Source of the DNA: an uncultured Fidelibacterota bacterium
GTDB taxonomy: Bacteria > Marinisomatota > Marinisomatia > Marinisomatales > TCS55
Reading direction: 5' to 3'
Length of the DNA stretch: 44,130 nt
Assembly: GCA_913046805.1 (NCBI GenBank)
Contig: CAJWTA010000003.1
Coordinates: forward strand, 1 to 44,130
Each line of letters starts with the position of its first letter. Within the stretch, counting starts at the first letter, position 1. The notes under the pieces were generated by a model. It worked only from the letters and a program-made list of their open reading frames with translations. It was not told the origin of the DNA and did not search any database. Position numbers and translations under genes: made by a program. This document shows positions 34,604 through 43,568 of this stretch, one piece after another.

Positions 34604-36289
34604 TTAATTGGAATCAAGTGAGATTGCTCTTTTTTCCTTAAACTCAGTGCCCTCGTTCCATGTGGGCCATTCATCGTTCTGAGATATAGCATATCCTACT
34701 CTAAATAAAATTTTATTATCCTCAATCATTCCATCGTAAACCCAACTATCTAATACTTCATCGCTCAATGCATGGTAATGATTATCTGTATATTCTTTCT
34801 TTTTCATTAAACCGTATTCTTTATTTTTACCGCGGACATCAATTCCCCCATTAACATACAGTGCGGGGATACCCATTTTAGCAAACTCAAAATGGTCAGA
34901 TCTGTAAAAAAATCCTTTTTCTGGTTCAGCGTCAGGAGAAGTATATTTTTTATCCTGCTTAGAGGCAGATTCCAATATTTGATCTAAATTTGAATTTCCT
35001 TTACCTACAATGATTATATCCTTGGTTCTTCCATAGGTGTTGCCCATGGCATCAACATTTATAACGGCTAGAGTTTTGTTATGCGGATATAAAGGGTTCT
35101 GATTATAATATTTGGCACCTAAGAGACCATCTTCTTCCGCTGTAACTGCTAAAAATAAAATACTTCTTCGCGTGTTATCTTTTAATGTTTTAAAAGCTTT
35201 AGCTGCTGAAAGTATCATTGCCGTTCCAGATGCATTATCATTTGCCCCGTTGTAGACTTTATCGTCAGATAGTTTATTATTTGATCCCAAGTGATCCCAA
35301 TGTGCCGTATAAATAATGTATTCATCTTTCAATACTGGATCATTACCAGGAATCTTCGCAACTACATTTTCTGATGAGACGTTTCGAAAGGTATTGGAAA
35401 TGCGTGAAATAAATTTGACATTTAGTACTTCTGGTGTAAAGGTTTTGCTTAAAGATTTTTTCTTCATATCGGTAAAGGTAGTTCCAGACATAGCAAATAA
35501 TCTTTTTGCAGTTTTTAAGGGAATCCAACCTTCAAATTGTAGTGAGCTTTTATTTTCTATCGTCAAATGCTCTGCGTTATGACCAGATTGTAATACGCTA
35601 AAAGGATAGCCTGCAGGTCCTGTTTCATGAATGACTATGGCTCCAGCCGCCCCTCTTCTTAAGGCTTCTTCATATTTGTAGGACCATCTACCGTAATAAG
35701 TCATAGCACTACCTTTAAACATGCTAGGATCAAAATTGCTTCCGTTCATTATTGGAGGATCATTTACCAGGACAACAACTATTTTACCTTTGACATCAAT
35801 ATCTTTATAATCATCCCATTCGTATTCTGGAGCGTATACTCCATAACCGCAAAAAACTATATCTACTTTTTCTAAATTTATTTTTTTCTGCTTTAGATAT
35901 GAATTACCAATTATATCTATACCAGTTTTCATCGCCCATCTTTCCTCATCATTAATAAACTGAGTTCTTACAAAAGATTTTACGCCAAGCATATTTACCC
36001 TTTGAGTGAATTCACCGCTAGGATTTCCTGGCTCTAAATCTAATTTTTTGAATTCATCTACTAAATATTTAATTGTCTTCTTTCCACCTTTTGTAGCTGG
36101 CTTCCTGCCTTGAAAATCATCGGAAGATAAAGTTTTTATATAATTGGATAGCAATTCCTCAGAAATCACATTCTGAGCCTCTAATACGTCAGAGGAGTAT
36201 AAATGTTTTTCCCAACCCGTTCTTTCTGATGAGCAGTTAGGTAAAGTCATCAATAAAGGTATAAAGTAATTAATTTTAATTTTAGGCAT
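34604..36289 (-). CDS. M28-family zinc peptidase with PA domain
   Basis: 561 residues. A signal peptide with possible lipid-attachment Cys19 (TLPNC) opens the protein. A PA-like insert is seen around residues 140-260 (GAAGAIVIHET). The M28 metal ligands are H330 (AHWDHLG), D351 (NGANDNASG), E385/E386 (TAEEDG), D413 (NVDAMGN) and H466 (SDHFEF), all intact. It is an envelope or secreted aminopeptidase/carboxypeptidase of unknown exact specificity. GGAG five bases before the ATG supports the start. Confidence 0.93.
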   Translation of the reverse strand: MPKIKINYFIPLLMTLPNCSSERTGWEKHLYSSDVLEAQNVISEELLSNYIKTLSSDDFQGRKPATKGGKKTIKYLVDEFKKLDLEPGNPSGEFTQRVNMLGVKSFVRTQFINDEERWAMKTGIDIIGNSYLKQKKINLEKVDIVFCGYGVYAPEYEWDDYKDIDVKGKIVVVLVNDPPIMNGSNFDPSMFKGSAMTYYGRWSYKYEEALRRGAAGAIVIHETGPAGYPFSVLQSGHNAEHLTIENKSSLQFEGWIPLKTAKRLFAMSGTTFTDMKKKSLSKTFTPEVLNVKFISRISNTFRNVSSENVVAKIPGNDPVLKDEYIIYTAHWDHLGSNNKLSDDKVYNGANDNASGTAMILSAAKAFKTLKDNTRRSILFLAVTAEEDGLLGAKYYNQNPLYPHNKTLAVINVDAMGNTYGRTKDIIIVGKGNSNLDQILESASKQDKKYTSPDAEPEKGFFYRSDHFEFAKMGIPALYVNGGIDVRGKNKEYGLMKKKEYTDNHYHALSDEVLDSWVYDGMIEDNKILFRVGYAISQNDEWPTWNEGTEFKEKRAISLDSN

Positions 36290-36323
36290 TAAGTCTCCAC
36301 AATAGAATGAATAAATAAATTAG

Positions 36324-36998
36324 CTATATTTTGTACTTTGCTAAAAAAGATGCGTTTCCGAAAGATTGGTAAAAAACAGATAAGATAAAAACTAGAACAA
36401 TAATTTTTTGAGCAATAACGTTAAATATTAGAGTGAAGTCATTTTCTCTTGGAGAAGGACCAAATTCTAATACAATGATGTACGCAAAAATTAGTAATGA
36501 GAATATTAAATAACCAATTGCATATTTTGATTCAAACCTGATGTCCTTATACATGGAATAAAAAAGCAGCATTGAGGCGATAAAAAAACTGCGAAACGCC
36601 CAATTGACAGCAGCAACATGAGAATCATGTACATAATTATGCGGAGTAAAGCCAATAATTATAAATGATATTGCACCAATTATTCCAAAAATTGATCCAG
36701 CCTTCGCTATTTTACTATACTGAGAATCAGCATTAAAAAGTTTCATAAAATTATAAAAATACAATATGAAATTTAAGCCAACCAAAAGAAGCCCTAGGGC
36801 AAATAAAACTACAGATATGATGTTTTCTTCCGATAGAATGCCTAAATCACTAAAAAAATTTCTTGTAAAAGAGTATCCAATGGAACTTGGATTGTGAAGA
36901 GTGCCGCCCGAATAGAAAAAAATTGAGGCACAAAACAAAAAGATAAATAAACAGATTGTATACCTTGGTATTCTTACCAGGCTATTATGTAGTGACAT
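36324..36998 (-). CDS. DUF998-like integral membrane protein
   Basis: 224 residues from ATG 36998. A TTG 48 bases upstream would overlap the preceding small gene and is less likely. About six membrane helices. The YSFTRNFFSDLG segment and the GFTPHNYVHDSHVA motif resemble DUF998 proteins, whose function is unknown. It follows a 46-residue membrane protein by 25 bases and precedes the M28 peptidase gene by 34. Confidence 0.65.
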   Translation of the reverse strand: MSLHNSLVRIPRYTICLFIFLFCASIFFYSGGTLHNPSSIGYSFTRNFFSDLGILSEENIISVVLFALGLLLVGLNFILYFYNFMKLFNADSQYSKIAKAGSIFGIIGAISFIIIGFTPHNYVHDSHVAAVNWAFRSFFIASMLLFYSMYKDIRFESKYAIGYLIFSLLIFAYIIVLEFGPSPRENDFTLIFNVIAQKIIVLVFILSVFYQSFGNASFLAKYKI

Positions 36999-37023
36999 TT
37001 TGATTCTGCTATACCTTGATATG

Positions 37024-37164
37024 TTATTTCCATCCTTTTGATACAAGTATTTGTAAGAGAGCGGTAGTAATTACAAAAATCATAAATTTATCATTTTCTC
37101 TTATTGTTACAATAAGACCAACGAGACAAACCGCTAAAGCAAAAAGGGTTAAATATTTTTTCAT
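37024..37164 (-). CDS. Small membrane protein, 46 aa, two helices
   Basis: A 46-residue frame beginning MKKYLTLFALAVCLVGLIV and ending ILVSKGWK. GGAG lies five bases before its ATG, one of the better ribosome binding sites in this part of the window. Two hydrophobic stretches (about residues 4-21 and 27-41) flank a polar turn, RENDKF, so a two-helix hairpin in the membrane is likely. No family is known to me. It sits between two larger membrane protein genes on the same strand. Confidence 0.6.
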   Translation of the reverse strand: MKKYLTLFALAVCLVGLIVTIRENDKFMIFVITTALLQILVSKGWK

Positions 37165-37211
37165 TTATTCTCCAAAATTTTATTTATTTAATTCATGATG
37201 TATAAAAAATG

Positions 37212-37874
37212 CTATTTTGTTGGTAAGCTTTTGATGCCAGCCATAATGCAAAATATATAAAAAATTATATTACCTATCATTAACCCAGTATACAATAAAT
37301 TAATTGAAGATGCGCTGTATGGATCTAAAGTAAAGAGTGTGTAGATAATCAGTATCACATTTATTAGCGAAATAATCGATAGTGCATTTAAAAAATTAGT
37401 ATTCAGAAATTTAAGGCGTGACAGACTGAAGACATATGCAGACAAGCCGATCCAATAGGTAATACCAAATCCAAAGACCAGACTAAACTCGATCATCACC
37501 TGATTTGATGCTGTATTAGCGTCACCCCATATAATGATAAAATCTTGCGACCAGGCAATTATAAATCCAACGGTTGAAAGTAAAAACAGGAACAATCCAA
37601 ACGTCATTAAGACTTCAACATTATTTTTTTTGACAGTATTGAAAAGTGCAAAGATACCGTATGAAATTAGCGCAGAGCCGAGTATTGAGAATACTGCATT
37701 AAGAATACTTACATTGCCATTAAGTATGATCTGATTTGCAAAAAAAGTGAAGAGATGCTCACCTTCTTCAGGTCTATTGTTTCTTACTAATTGAATCAGA
37801 AAGGGTATAAAGCTGAAAATCGATCCAAAAATAAGAGAAAGGCCATTCAAATCTTTTAACGATAATTTATTCAA
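37212..37874 (-). CDS. Six-helix integral membrane protein, unknown function
   Basis: 220 residues with about six hydrophobic segments (roughly 9-30, 54-76, 88-108, 127-150, 162-182 and 190-212). It is too long and too hydrophobic for DctQ and too short for DctM, and I see neither family's motifs. The start is TTG at 37874, inside the last codons of the TRAP-type binding protein gene (overlap eight bases), so translation is probably coupled. The product would sit in the inner membrane. I do not recognise a family; a distant relation to the DUF998-like neighbour is possible. Confidence 0.7.
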   Translation of the reverse strand: MNKLSLKDLNGLSLIFGSIFSFIPFLIQLVRNNRPEEGEHLFTFFANQIILNGNVSILNAVFSILGSALISYGIFALFNTVKKNNVEVLMTFGLFLFLLSTVGFIIAWSQDFIIIWGDANTASNQVMIEFSLVFGFGITYWIGLSAYVFSLSRLKFLNTNFLNALSIISLINVILIIYTLFTLDPYSASSINLLYTGLMIGNIIFYIFCIMAGIKSLPTK

Positions 37875-38871
37875 AACTATTCACATTCATTGTTTTTTTA
37901 ATTTCTGTTAGCCTGTCAAAAGCATCTATTGTTATGAAGGAACCTCTAAAACTTTTATCCATTTGATCTATTACCTCATACCATTCTTTTAGATTTTCTT
38001 TTGATGGGGTGTTAACTTTTAATCCATATTCTTTCATAGCATCAACTGCATTATCTGAACCGTACCTATTCTTATCTTGAAATCTTCTTCCAATGTCTTT
38101 TGTTATCTTCATCATTGATTTTTGATAGGTGGGTTTTAACTTATTCCATGTACGCATATCTACAACAATAGCTGCAGTTAAATTACCCCACTTCATGTCA
38201 AGCATATTGTCTGCAATACCAAATATTTGCTGCGATAGCGCATACAGAGGATTTAGCCCTAGAGAATTTATCATGCCTGTTTGTAAACCAGTTAGTATGT
38301 CCAGAGTTGTTAATGGAACTGGCTGAAAGCCATTTTCTTCATACAGTTGCACAGCTTTATAATCTCCAGCCCATGTCCAAATTTTTGTTTTTTTAAGATC
38401 CGATGGTGTATAAACAGGATCTGTGGAAAACCAGTATACCCAACCTATATCTATCATTGTTAATAATTTAAATCCGTTTTTTTCACTTTCACCGTAAAGC
38501 TCAGAGCTAAGCTCGCTTCTTACATAATCAACATCGTCATAATCTTGAAATAATAAAGGATAATTAAAGGCAGTGAAATACTCATTAACTTCCGTCATTC
38601 CCTCAGTTGTTAGTGCTGCACCATGAATTTGGCCTATTCTTATTTTTCTAACCATGTCTCTTTCGTCACCTACAACTCCACCAGGATAAATTCTTAGCCT
38701 TACGTCTCCATTGGTAGCATTTTTCCACTCCTGACCCAATTCTACCAGTAAGCCGTGCCATTCTGTTCCTTCAGGTGCAAGAGTAGCCATCTTAATAATA
38801 ATTTTTTTTGCCTGAACATTACCTGATAGAAGCAGTACAGTTAAAAAACTTAATATGGATCTATAATTCAT
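37867..38871 (-). CDS. TRAP-type solute-binding protein (DctP/TatP-like)
   Basis: 334 residues from ATG 38871, chosen over an ATG 21 bases upstream because it gives a clean signal peptide cut after VQA. The pattern is that of DctP-type binding proteins: IIIKMATLAPEGTEWHG, LRIYPGGVVGDERDMVRKIR, and GLQTGMINSLGLNPLYAL. The upstream gene encodes a TatT-like lipoprotein, as in the Treponema TatT-TatP pair, so this is the TatP-like partner that would bind a carboxylate or hydrophobic ligand in the periplasm. No DctQ or DctM gene is found in the window. The true ligand is unknown. Confidence 0.93.
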   Translation of the reverse strand: MNYRSILSFLTVLLLSGNVQAKKIIIKMATLAPEGTEWHGLLVELGQEWKNATNGDVRLRIYPGGVVGDERDMVRKIRIGQIHGAALTTEGMTEVNEYFTAFNYPLLFQDYDDVDYVRSELSSELYGESEKNGFKLLTMIDIGWVYWFSTDPVYTPSDLKKTKIWTWAGDYKAVQLYEENGFQPVPLTTLDILTGLQTGMINSLGLNPLYALSQQIFGIADNMLDMKWGNLTAAIVVDMRTWNKLKPTYQKSMMKITKDIGRRFQDKNRYGSDNAVDAMKEYGLKVNTPSKENLKEWYEVIDQMDKSFRGSFITIDAFDRLTEIKKTMNVNSFE

Positions 38872-38875
38872 TAAA

Positions 38876-39745
38876 TTAATAAAATAATTCATCTATGTTG
38901 TCCAAAAGCCAATTTGCTCTTTTTCTACCAATGTAATTAGTTAAAGTTAGCTCTGGATTAGCGTAAATATCTATATTGAGAGCTTTATATAGCATATTGG
39001 TAAACTCTTTCTTGTTTTGGCTTGAAACTGCTATGTTTTCAGCATAAGAAATATAAGGAGAAAGATCTTGACCATCAGAGGCCTCTACAGCTTTTTTAAA
39101 ATAGTTTTGAGCAACAATAAACTTGTCTTCTTTGGCATCGTGTCTAATAATAGAATAGGAAATCATAGCTGTATAAAAAGAGCCGAAATTCCATGAAGAG
39201 TCAAGCTTCATACCTTCCTCTAATAATAAACCAATTTTTGGCAATTGAATAATCCATTCTGGATCGCCATTACTGGATTGAATTACTCCTGCATATGCAC
39301 CGGCAGCCCAATACAACTTTTCAGCACTCTCCTTTTTAAATTTTATTTCATTATTGTCTTGACCATTAATCCACAATAAATAATTTGGATAATCCAATAC
39401 AAGAGAAGTATTAATGTAGTTTAATGACCTGATAAAATCATTATGGGCTCTTAAATAAGCAGCTTTACCTTTATCATAGTCTTGATTTTTTAATTCCTCA
39501 GCTTCATTCAAAGAAAAACCGTACAAGTATGTTATTAATTTTTTGGAAGCTCGAAACTGCAGGAGTGAATTATCTGGATCTTTAACAGCATTTTTTTCAG
39601 TTTTACCTAAATCAGCTAAGAAGAATTTTTTTGAAAAATTAGGAGAATAGTTTAACGCAAAAACGCTAATACGAGGAGATGAACAGGAAATGTTTAAAAT
39701 AAATAAAAGAAGTAAATATTTTGTGAATTTATTCGTGGAGTTCAT
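38876..39745 (-). CDS. TatT-family TPR lipoprotein (TRAP-associated)
   Basis: 289 residues from ATG 39745. An upstream ATG would overlap glyA by 59 bases instead of 17. The signal [11 protein letters not shown] gives a lipidated N-terminus. The rest is helical with TatT features, above all the C-terminal block [18 protein letters not shown], then [15 protein letters not shown] and [15 protein letters not shown]. Treponema TatT (Tp0956) forms a trimer and binds the TRAP substrate-binding protein TatP. The TatP-like gene follows with only four bases between. The name has no link to twin-arginine transport. Confidence 0.85.
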   Translation of the reverse strand: MNSTNKFTKYLLLLFILNISCSSPRISVFALNYSPNFSKKFFLADLGKTEKNAVKDPDNSLLQFRASKKLITYLYGFSLNEAEELKNQDYDKGKAAYLRAHNDFIRSLNYINTSLVLDYPNYLLWINGQDNNEIKFKKESAEKLYWAAGAYAGVIQSSNGDPEWIIQLPKIGLLLEEGMKLDSSWNFGSFYTAMISYSIIRHDAKEDKFIVAQNYFKKAVEASDGQDLSPYISYAENIAVSSQNKKEFTNMLYKALNIDIYANPELTLTNYIGRKRANWLLDNIDELFY

Positions 39746-41048
39746 TGTACAACGGGAAAGATTCACATAATTCCTTAACTTTTGCATTCACTTTTTTTGA
39801 TATATCTTCATCGTCAATGTTTGTTACAATTTTATCGATCAAATTTACAATTTGAACCATTTCATTTGGACCCATTCCTCTAGTGGTCAATGCTGGTGTA
39901 CCTACCCTAATGCCGCTAGTTATAAATGGACTTCTAGTGTCAAATGGAACCATGTTCTTGTTGACTGTAATGCCTGCTTTCTCAAGCGATTTTTCAGCCG
40001 CTTTTCCTGAAATGCCTTTGCTTGTTAAATCTATAAGAACTACGTGAGTATCGGTACCACCTGAAATTATCTTATAGTCTTTTTTAATAAACTCGTCCGC
40101 CATGGTTTTTGCATTATTTACAATATTCGCTGCGTATTCTTTAAATTTTGGGTCAAGCGCTTCGCCGTATGCTATTGCCTTAGCTGCGATAATATGCATT
40201 AAAGGACCACCTTGAACACCTGGCATAACTGCGGTATCCAAAATTTCAGAAACCATTTTAATTCTACCCGATTTTGGAGCAACCACATTCCAATTATTTT
40301 CAAAATCCTTTCCCATCATTATCATGCCACCCCTAGGTCCTCGCAATGTCTTGTGAGTGGTAGTCGTTACTACATCACAATAAGGCATTGGTGACGGATG
40401 TATTCCCGCTGCAACTAGTCCCGATGGATGGGCTATGTCAGCCATAAGATAAGCACCGACACTTTCAGCTATTTCTTTAAAATCTGAGAATTCAACAAAT
40501 CTAGGATAAGCACTGCCTCCGCAGATGATGACTTTGGGTTTGTATTTTTTTGCAATTTCTAAGACACTATCCAAATCTACCCTTCCAGTTTCTTTGTTAA
40601 CTTGGTAGGAAACAGCATTGTACATCTTACCAGAGAAATTGACTTTACTTCCGTGAGTTAAATGACCTCCATGTGCTAAATCAAGACCCATAATAGTGTC
40701 TCCAATATCCGCAAAAGTCATTAGTACGGCCATATTAGCCTGCGAACCTGAGTGTGGCTGAACATTTGCATATTCACAGTTGAATAATTCTTTAGCACGA
40801 TCTCTAGCAAGATTCTCTGCTTCATCTACATGTATACAGCCCCCATAATATCGGGCACCGGGATAACCTTCTGCATATTTATTGGTCATCACGCTTCCAG
40901 CCATCTCGAGTATAGGGTAGCTTACAAAATTCTCAGAGGCTATAAGCTCAAGGGTATTATATTCCCTATCTAGCTCACGAAGCAAAATATCATATATCTC
41001 TTTATCAGAACTTTTTACATGACTATAGGGTTTTGAGAATTTAGACAA
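39729..41048 (-). CDS. glyA: Serine hydroxymethyltransferase
   Basis: 439 residues if started at TTG 41048, five bases after the stop of the upstream TPR gene. The frame continues upstream to an ATG at 41144, but that stretch is the TPR gene's sequence read out of frame, so I doubt it. GTG 41084 is another option. Core features are [25 protein letters not shown], the PLP lysine in [16 protein letters not shown] and [11 protein letters not shown]. It makes glycine and methylenetetrahydrofolate from serine, feeding FolD. The product is a cytoplasmic homodimer or tetramer. The family is certain; the start is not. Confidence 0.93.
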   Translation of the reverse strand: MSKFSKPYSHVKSSDKEIYDILLRELDREYNTLELIASENFVSYPILEMAGSVMTNKYAEGYPGARYYGGCIHVDEAENLARDRAKELFNCEYANVQPHSGSQANMAVLMTFADIGDTIMGLDLAHGGHLTHGSKVNFSGKMYNAVSYQVNKETGRVDLDSVLEIAKKYKPKVIICGGSAYPRFVEFSDFKEIAESVGAYLMADIAHPSGLVAAGIHPSPMPYCDVVTTTTHKTLRGPRGGMIMMGKDFENNWNVVAPKSGRIKMVSEILDTAVMPGVQGGPLMHIIAAKAIAYGEALDPKFKEYAANIVNNAKTMADEFIKKDYKIISGGTDTHVVLIDLTSKGISGKAAEKSLEKAGITVNKNMVPFDTRSPFITSGIRVGTPALTTRGMGPNEMVQIVNLIDKIVTNIDDEDISKKVNAKVKELCESFPLYNELHE

Positions 41049-41052
41049 TTTA

Positions 41053-42312
41053 TTACCAATTACTTTTTTTATTAAGTCTTTCACCAACCCAACTATAGCA
41101 CTCGGAAGTGGTTTTAATAAACCCTTTATTTTTAACATTAGCATCCATCATAAACCATTGAGCCTTACCGAAAAGCACTTCGTTATCACTAAGCCATGAT
41201 TTTGAGCGATTATATCTTGAAAAACCTAGTTTTTCTGCTTTATCAAAGGCCTCATAAGCTAGTGTTGCGACTACCCTATCATCTGTGGTGATTTGACCCG
41301 ACCTACAGGCCTGAAAACCTTTGTAGTAAACGTTTGCTTTGGCTGCAACAGATTCTCCCTCATCTGACAGCATTACAGCGCGATCTGCCCAGTCAAAAGC
41401 AGAACTGTAATCCTGGTTTTCTAGATATACTTCTGATATTTTAATTGCGGTTCGGAAGTTTCTGGGATCTAATCTGAATAATTTTTCGTAAGTTTTTGCA
41501 GCAGAATTAAGATCATCTGCAGTGTCATAGGCTTGAGCTAATTTTCTAAATGCTACTTTGCTTGTTGGATCTTCATCAACAACTTGTTTTAATATTTTTA
41601 TTGCATCGTTGGGTCTATCTGCTTCTAAAAGCTTGTCTGAGTAATCTAGACCATAACTAATATTATCTGGATTGCTTTCAAAGCGACTCTTATATACATC
41701 CAAAGGGTCTCTACCACTTTTTTCATAAGCTTGAGCTAAATCGCTTTGAGCGCCTTCATTGTTAGGTTGAATCTTAAGAAGATCCTTTAAAACAATAATT
41801 TGATCGTCATATCTTCCTTCATTACCATAAAGTTTTGACAATTCAGTTTTAATATCGATATCTTCTGGTGATAGAAATGATAATCTATCAAGCTCATTCA
41901 TCTGTAAATCTTTTTTGCCTTGTTTTTGATAAGAGTATGCTAATCTCTTCCTTAATTCAACATTCTCAGGTAAAAAATTTAATCCTTTCAATAAAACATA
42001 TTCCGAACTGTCATATCGACCCATGTACTCATATGCAATTGCATAATACAAATAAACTTCTTTTGGGTCATCGCGATCACATCCTAAATCTGTTAATTCA
42101 CCATAAACCTTTACGGTATTTGTCCAATCTCTGTTTTTATAAAATTCAGCTGCGCTACTAAAGACCCGAGGACATCTAACTTTGCGTATCGAATCTTGAC
42201 GAGCTTCTTCTACGGCATCAGCACTTACTTCTGGTGCAGGTGGAGCACACATTGTGATAAATACTGCAATTGCAAAGAAAAATATTTTGTTCTTTAAAAT
42301 ACTGGCTGTCAT
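41053..42312 (-). CDS. TPR-repeat lipoprotein
   Basis: 419 residues from ATG 42312, nine bases after a GGAG site and overlapping the preceding gene by four bases (ATGA). The N-terminal signal [12 protein letters not shown] leads to a lipidated Cys followed by APPAPE. About eight TPR-like helical pairs follow, such as [20 protein letters not shown] and [20 protein letters not shown]. It probably works in the periplasm with the outer-membrane barrel encoded just upstream. The function is unknown. Confidence 0.83.
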   Translation of the reverse strand: MTASILKNKIFFFAIAVFITMCAPPAPEVSADAVEEARQDSIRKVRCPRVFSSAAEFYKNRDWTNTVKVYGELTDLGCDRDDPKEVYLYYAIAYEYMGRYDSSEYVLLKGLNFLPENVELRKRLAYSYQKQGKKDLQMNELDRLSFLSPEDIDIKTELSKLYGNEGRYDDQIIVLKDLLKIQPNNEGAQSDLAQAYEKSGRDPLDVYKSRFESNPDNISYGLDYSDKLLEADRPNDAIKILKQVVDEDPTSKVAFRKLAQAYDTADDLNSAAKTYEKLFRLDPRNFRTAIKISEVYLENQDYSSAFDWADRAVMLSDEGESVAAKANVYYKGFQACRSGQITTDDRVVATLAYEAFDKAEKLGFSRYNRSKSWLSDNEVLFGKAQWFMMDANVKNKGFIKTTSECYSWVGERLNKKSNW

Positions 42313-43568
42313 TGTTTTGCTCTCCTTCTCAAAAACCATACATCTCCCACACTAATACCAATGGAAAATTGTTTGAATGATTCATTAAAATTATTTTTTG
42401 AGGAACGTGTTCCATTATTATATGATAAATCTAACTGATTAGCTGTGTTACCAAATTTAATACCAAGACCCATTGATAAGCCATTCTCAATTATGTTATT
42501 ATCAATAGATGATAATTTAAAATCTTTTCGATATGCACCCAATCTAAAGGTGATCTTATCTTGCCAATCCTTATCGTCAACATTACCAAATTTAATGACT
42601 CCAATTCCTAAATGATTATTTGACACAACGTGATCATTAAATAAACTGAAATCTTTAATATTTTGTGCATTATCATTCCATAATTGAAATTCAAAATAGG
42701 TATTTAGAGAATTTTTGAAATCTAAATTAAGTCCCATGCTAAATGCATTTGGAGCATATACATTTTCAACTCTTAAGGTATCGGCGCCTGGATCTTGTGG
42801 AAAATCGTTACCTGTTGGTAATAAATCGCCATCTGTATCTTCAAAAAGATCAATTGAATAAACATAAACAGATAAAGGTGTACTTGTTTTAGTTATTCCC
42901 GTATAAACACTGACTTCTAAGTTATCTGAATCAAAGAATTCTCCAGAAAAAAACATATTATAGTTAGACCCTCTGTAGGTATTCACACCGTAATTTCGAT
43001 AGTAGATATTATTTAATATAATAGCTTTTTCAATCCTTGAGGATCCAAAAAAACTATCAAAAGATAGGCCAATATTCATACTATTGTTGATGGGAACCGA
43101 TAAAGCGAAAGTCGATGCCATCACACCGCCACCTGATTTAAACTCCTTGAAAGCTGACAAATTTTCACCATTCATAAGAAAATTAAGAGTATCAGTTTTG
43201 AAAAATGTATTTAAATCATTGACTGGCTTTACCGATAAACCGATCGCATATTTGCTTCGTATAGGAACAAGAAACTGGATACCTCCAAATTGCGAGGAAT
43301 TACTTGTAAATGAAGATCTATTTAAATTGAACGACTGTGATTCGTAAGTACTATTTATATAAGAGTGTTTCAAGTGACTCCACGTAGATGGGTTTCCTAT
43401 AGATACTTTATTGATGAAATTTGGAACCAGTCCAATAGAGCCTAGACCATTTTCGGGTGCGAAAAATGAGGACTTAGGTAGGCCTAATCCATAGGAATTA
43501 TAAATGGACTGATTAAACCCGAAAGAAAAAATGCCATAAACAAACAATGCCTTTCTAAGGAAGAACAT
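42309..43568 (-). CDS. Outer-membrane beta-barrel protein with an acidic Ca-type loop
   Basis: 419 residues. A signal-like N-terminus (MFFLRKALFVYGIFSFGF) is followed by many short amphipathic strands, e.g. YAIGLSVKPVNDL and NSMNIGLSFDSFFG, and an ending FSIGISVGDVWFL, as in PorV/FadL-like barrels. An insert DTDGDLLPTGNDFPQDPGAD (residues 244-263) resembles a thrombospondin type 3 calcium-binding repeat and probably lies in an extracellular loop. AAGGA six bases before the ATG supports the start. The barrel call is by pattern only. Confidence 0.72.
   Translation of the reverse strand: MFFLRKALFVYGIFSFGFNQSIYNSYGLGLPKSSFFAPENGLGSIGLVPNFINKVSIGNPSTWSHLKHSYINSTYESQSFNLNRSSFTSNSSQFGGIQFLVPIRSKYAIGLSVKPVNDLNTFFKTDTLNFLMNGENLSAFKEFKSGGGVMASTFALSVPINNSMNIGLSFDSFFGSSRIEKAIILNNIYYRNYGVNTYRGSNYNMFFSGEFFDSDNLEVSVYTGITKTSTPLSVYVYSIDLFEDTDGDLLPTGNDFPQDPGADTLRVENVYAPNAFSMGLNLDFKNSLNTYFEFQLWNDNAQNIKDFSLFNDHVVSNNHLGIGVIKFGNVDDKDWQDKITFRLGAYRKDFKLSSIDNNIIENGLSMGLGIKFGNTANQLDLSYNNGTRSSKNNFNESFKQFSIGISVGDVWFLRRRAKQ

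Noticed and set aside
37016..37198. 60-residue plus-strand frame
   Set aside because: It is the shadow of the 46-residue minus-strand gene, which has a ribosome binding site and hydrophobic helices.
38876..39745. Twin-arginine translocation component
   Set aside because: The TatT name refers to a TRAP-associated lipoprotein; the sequence has no relation to TatA, TatB or TatC.
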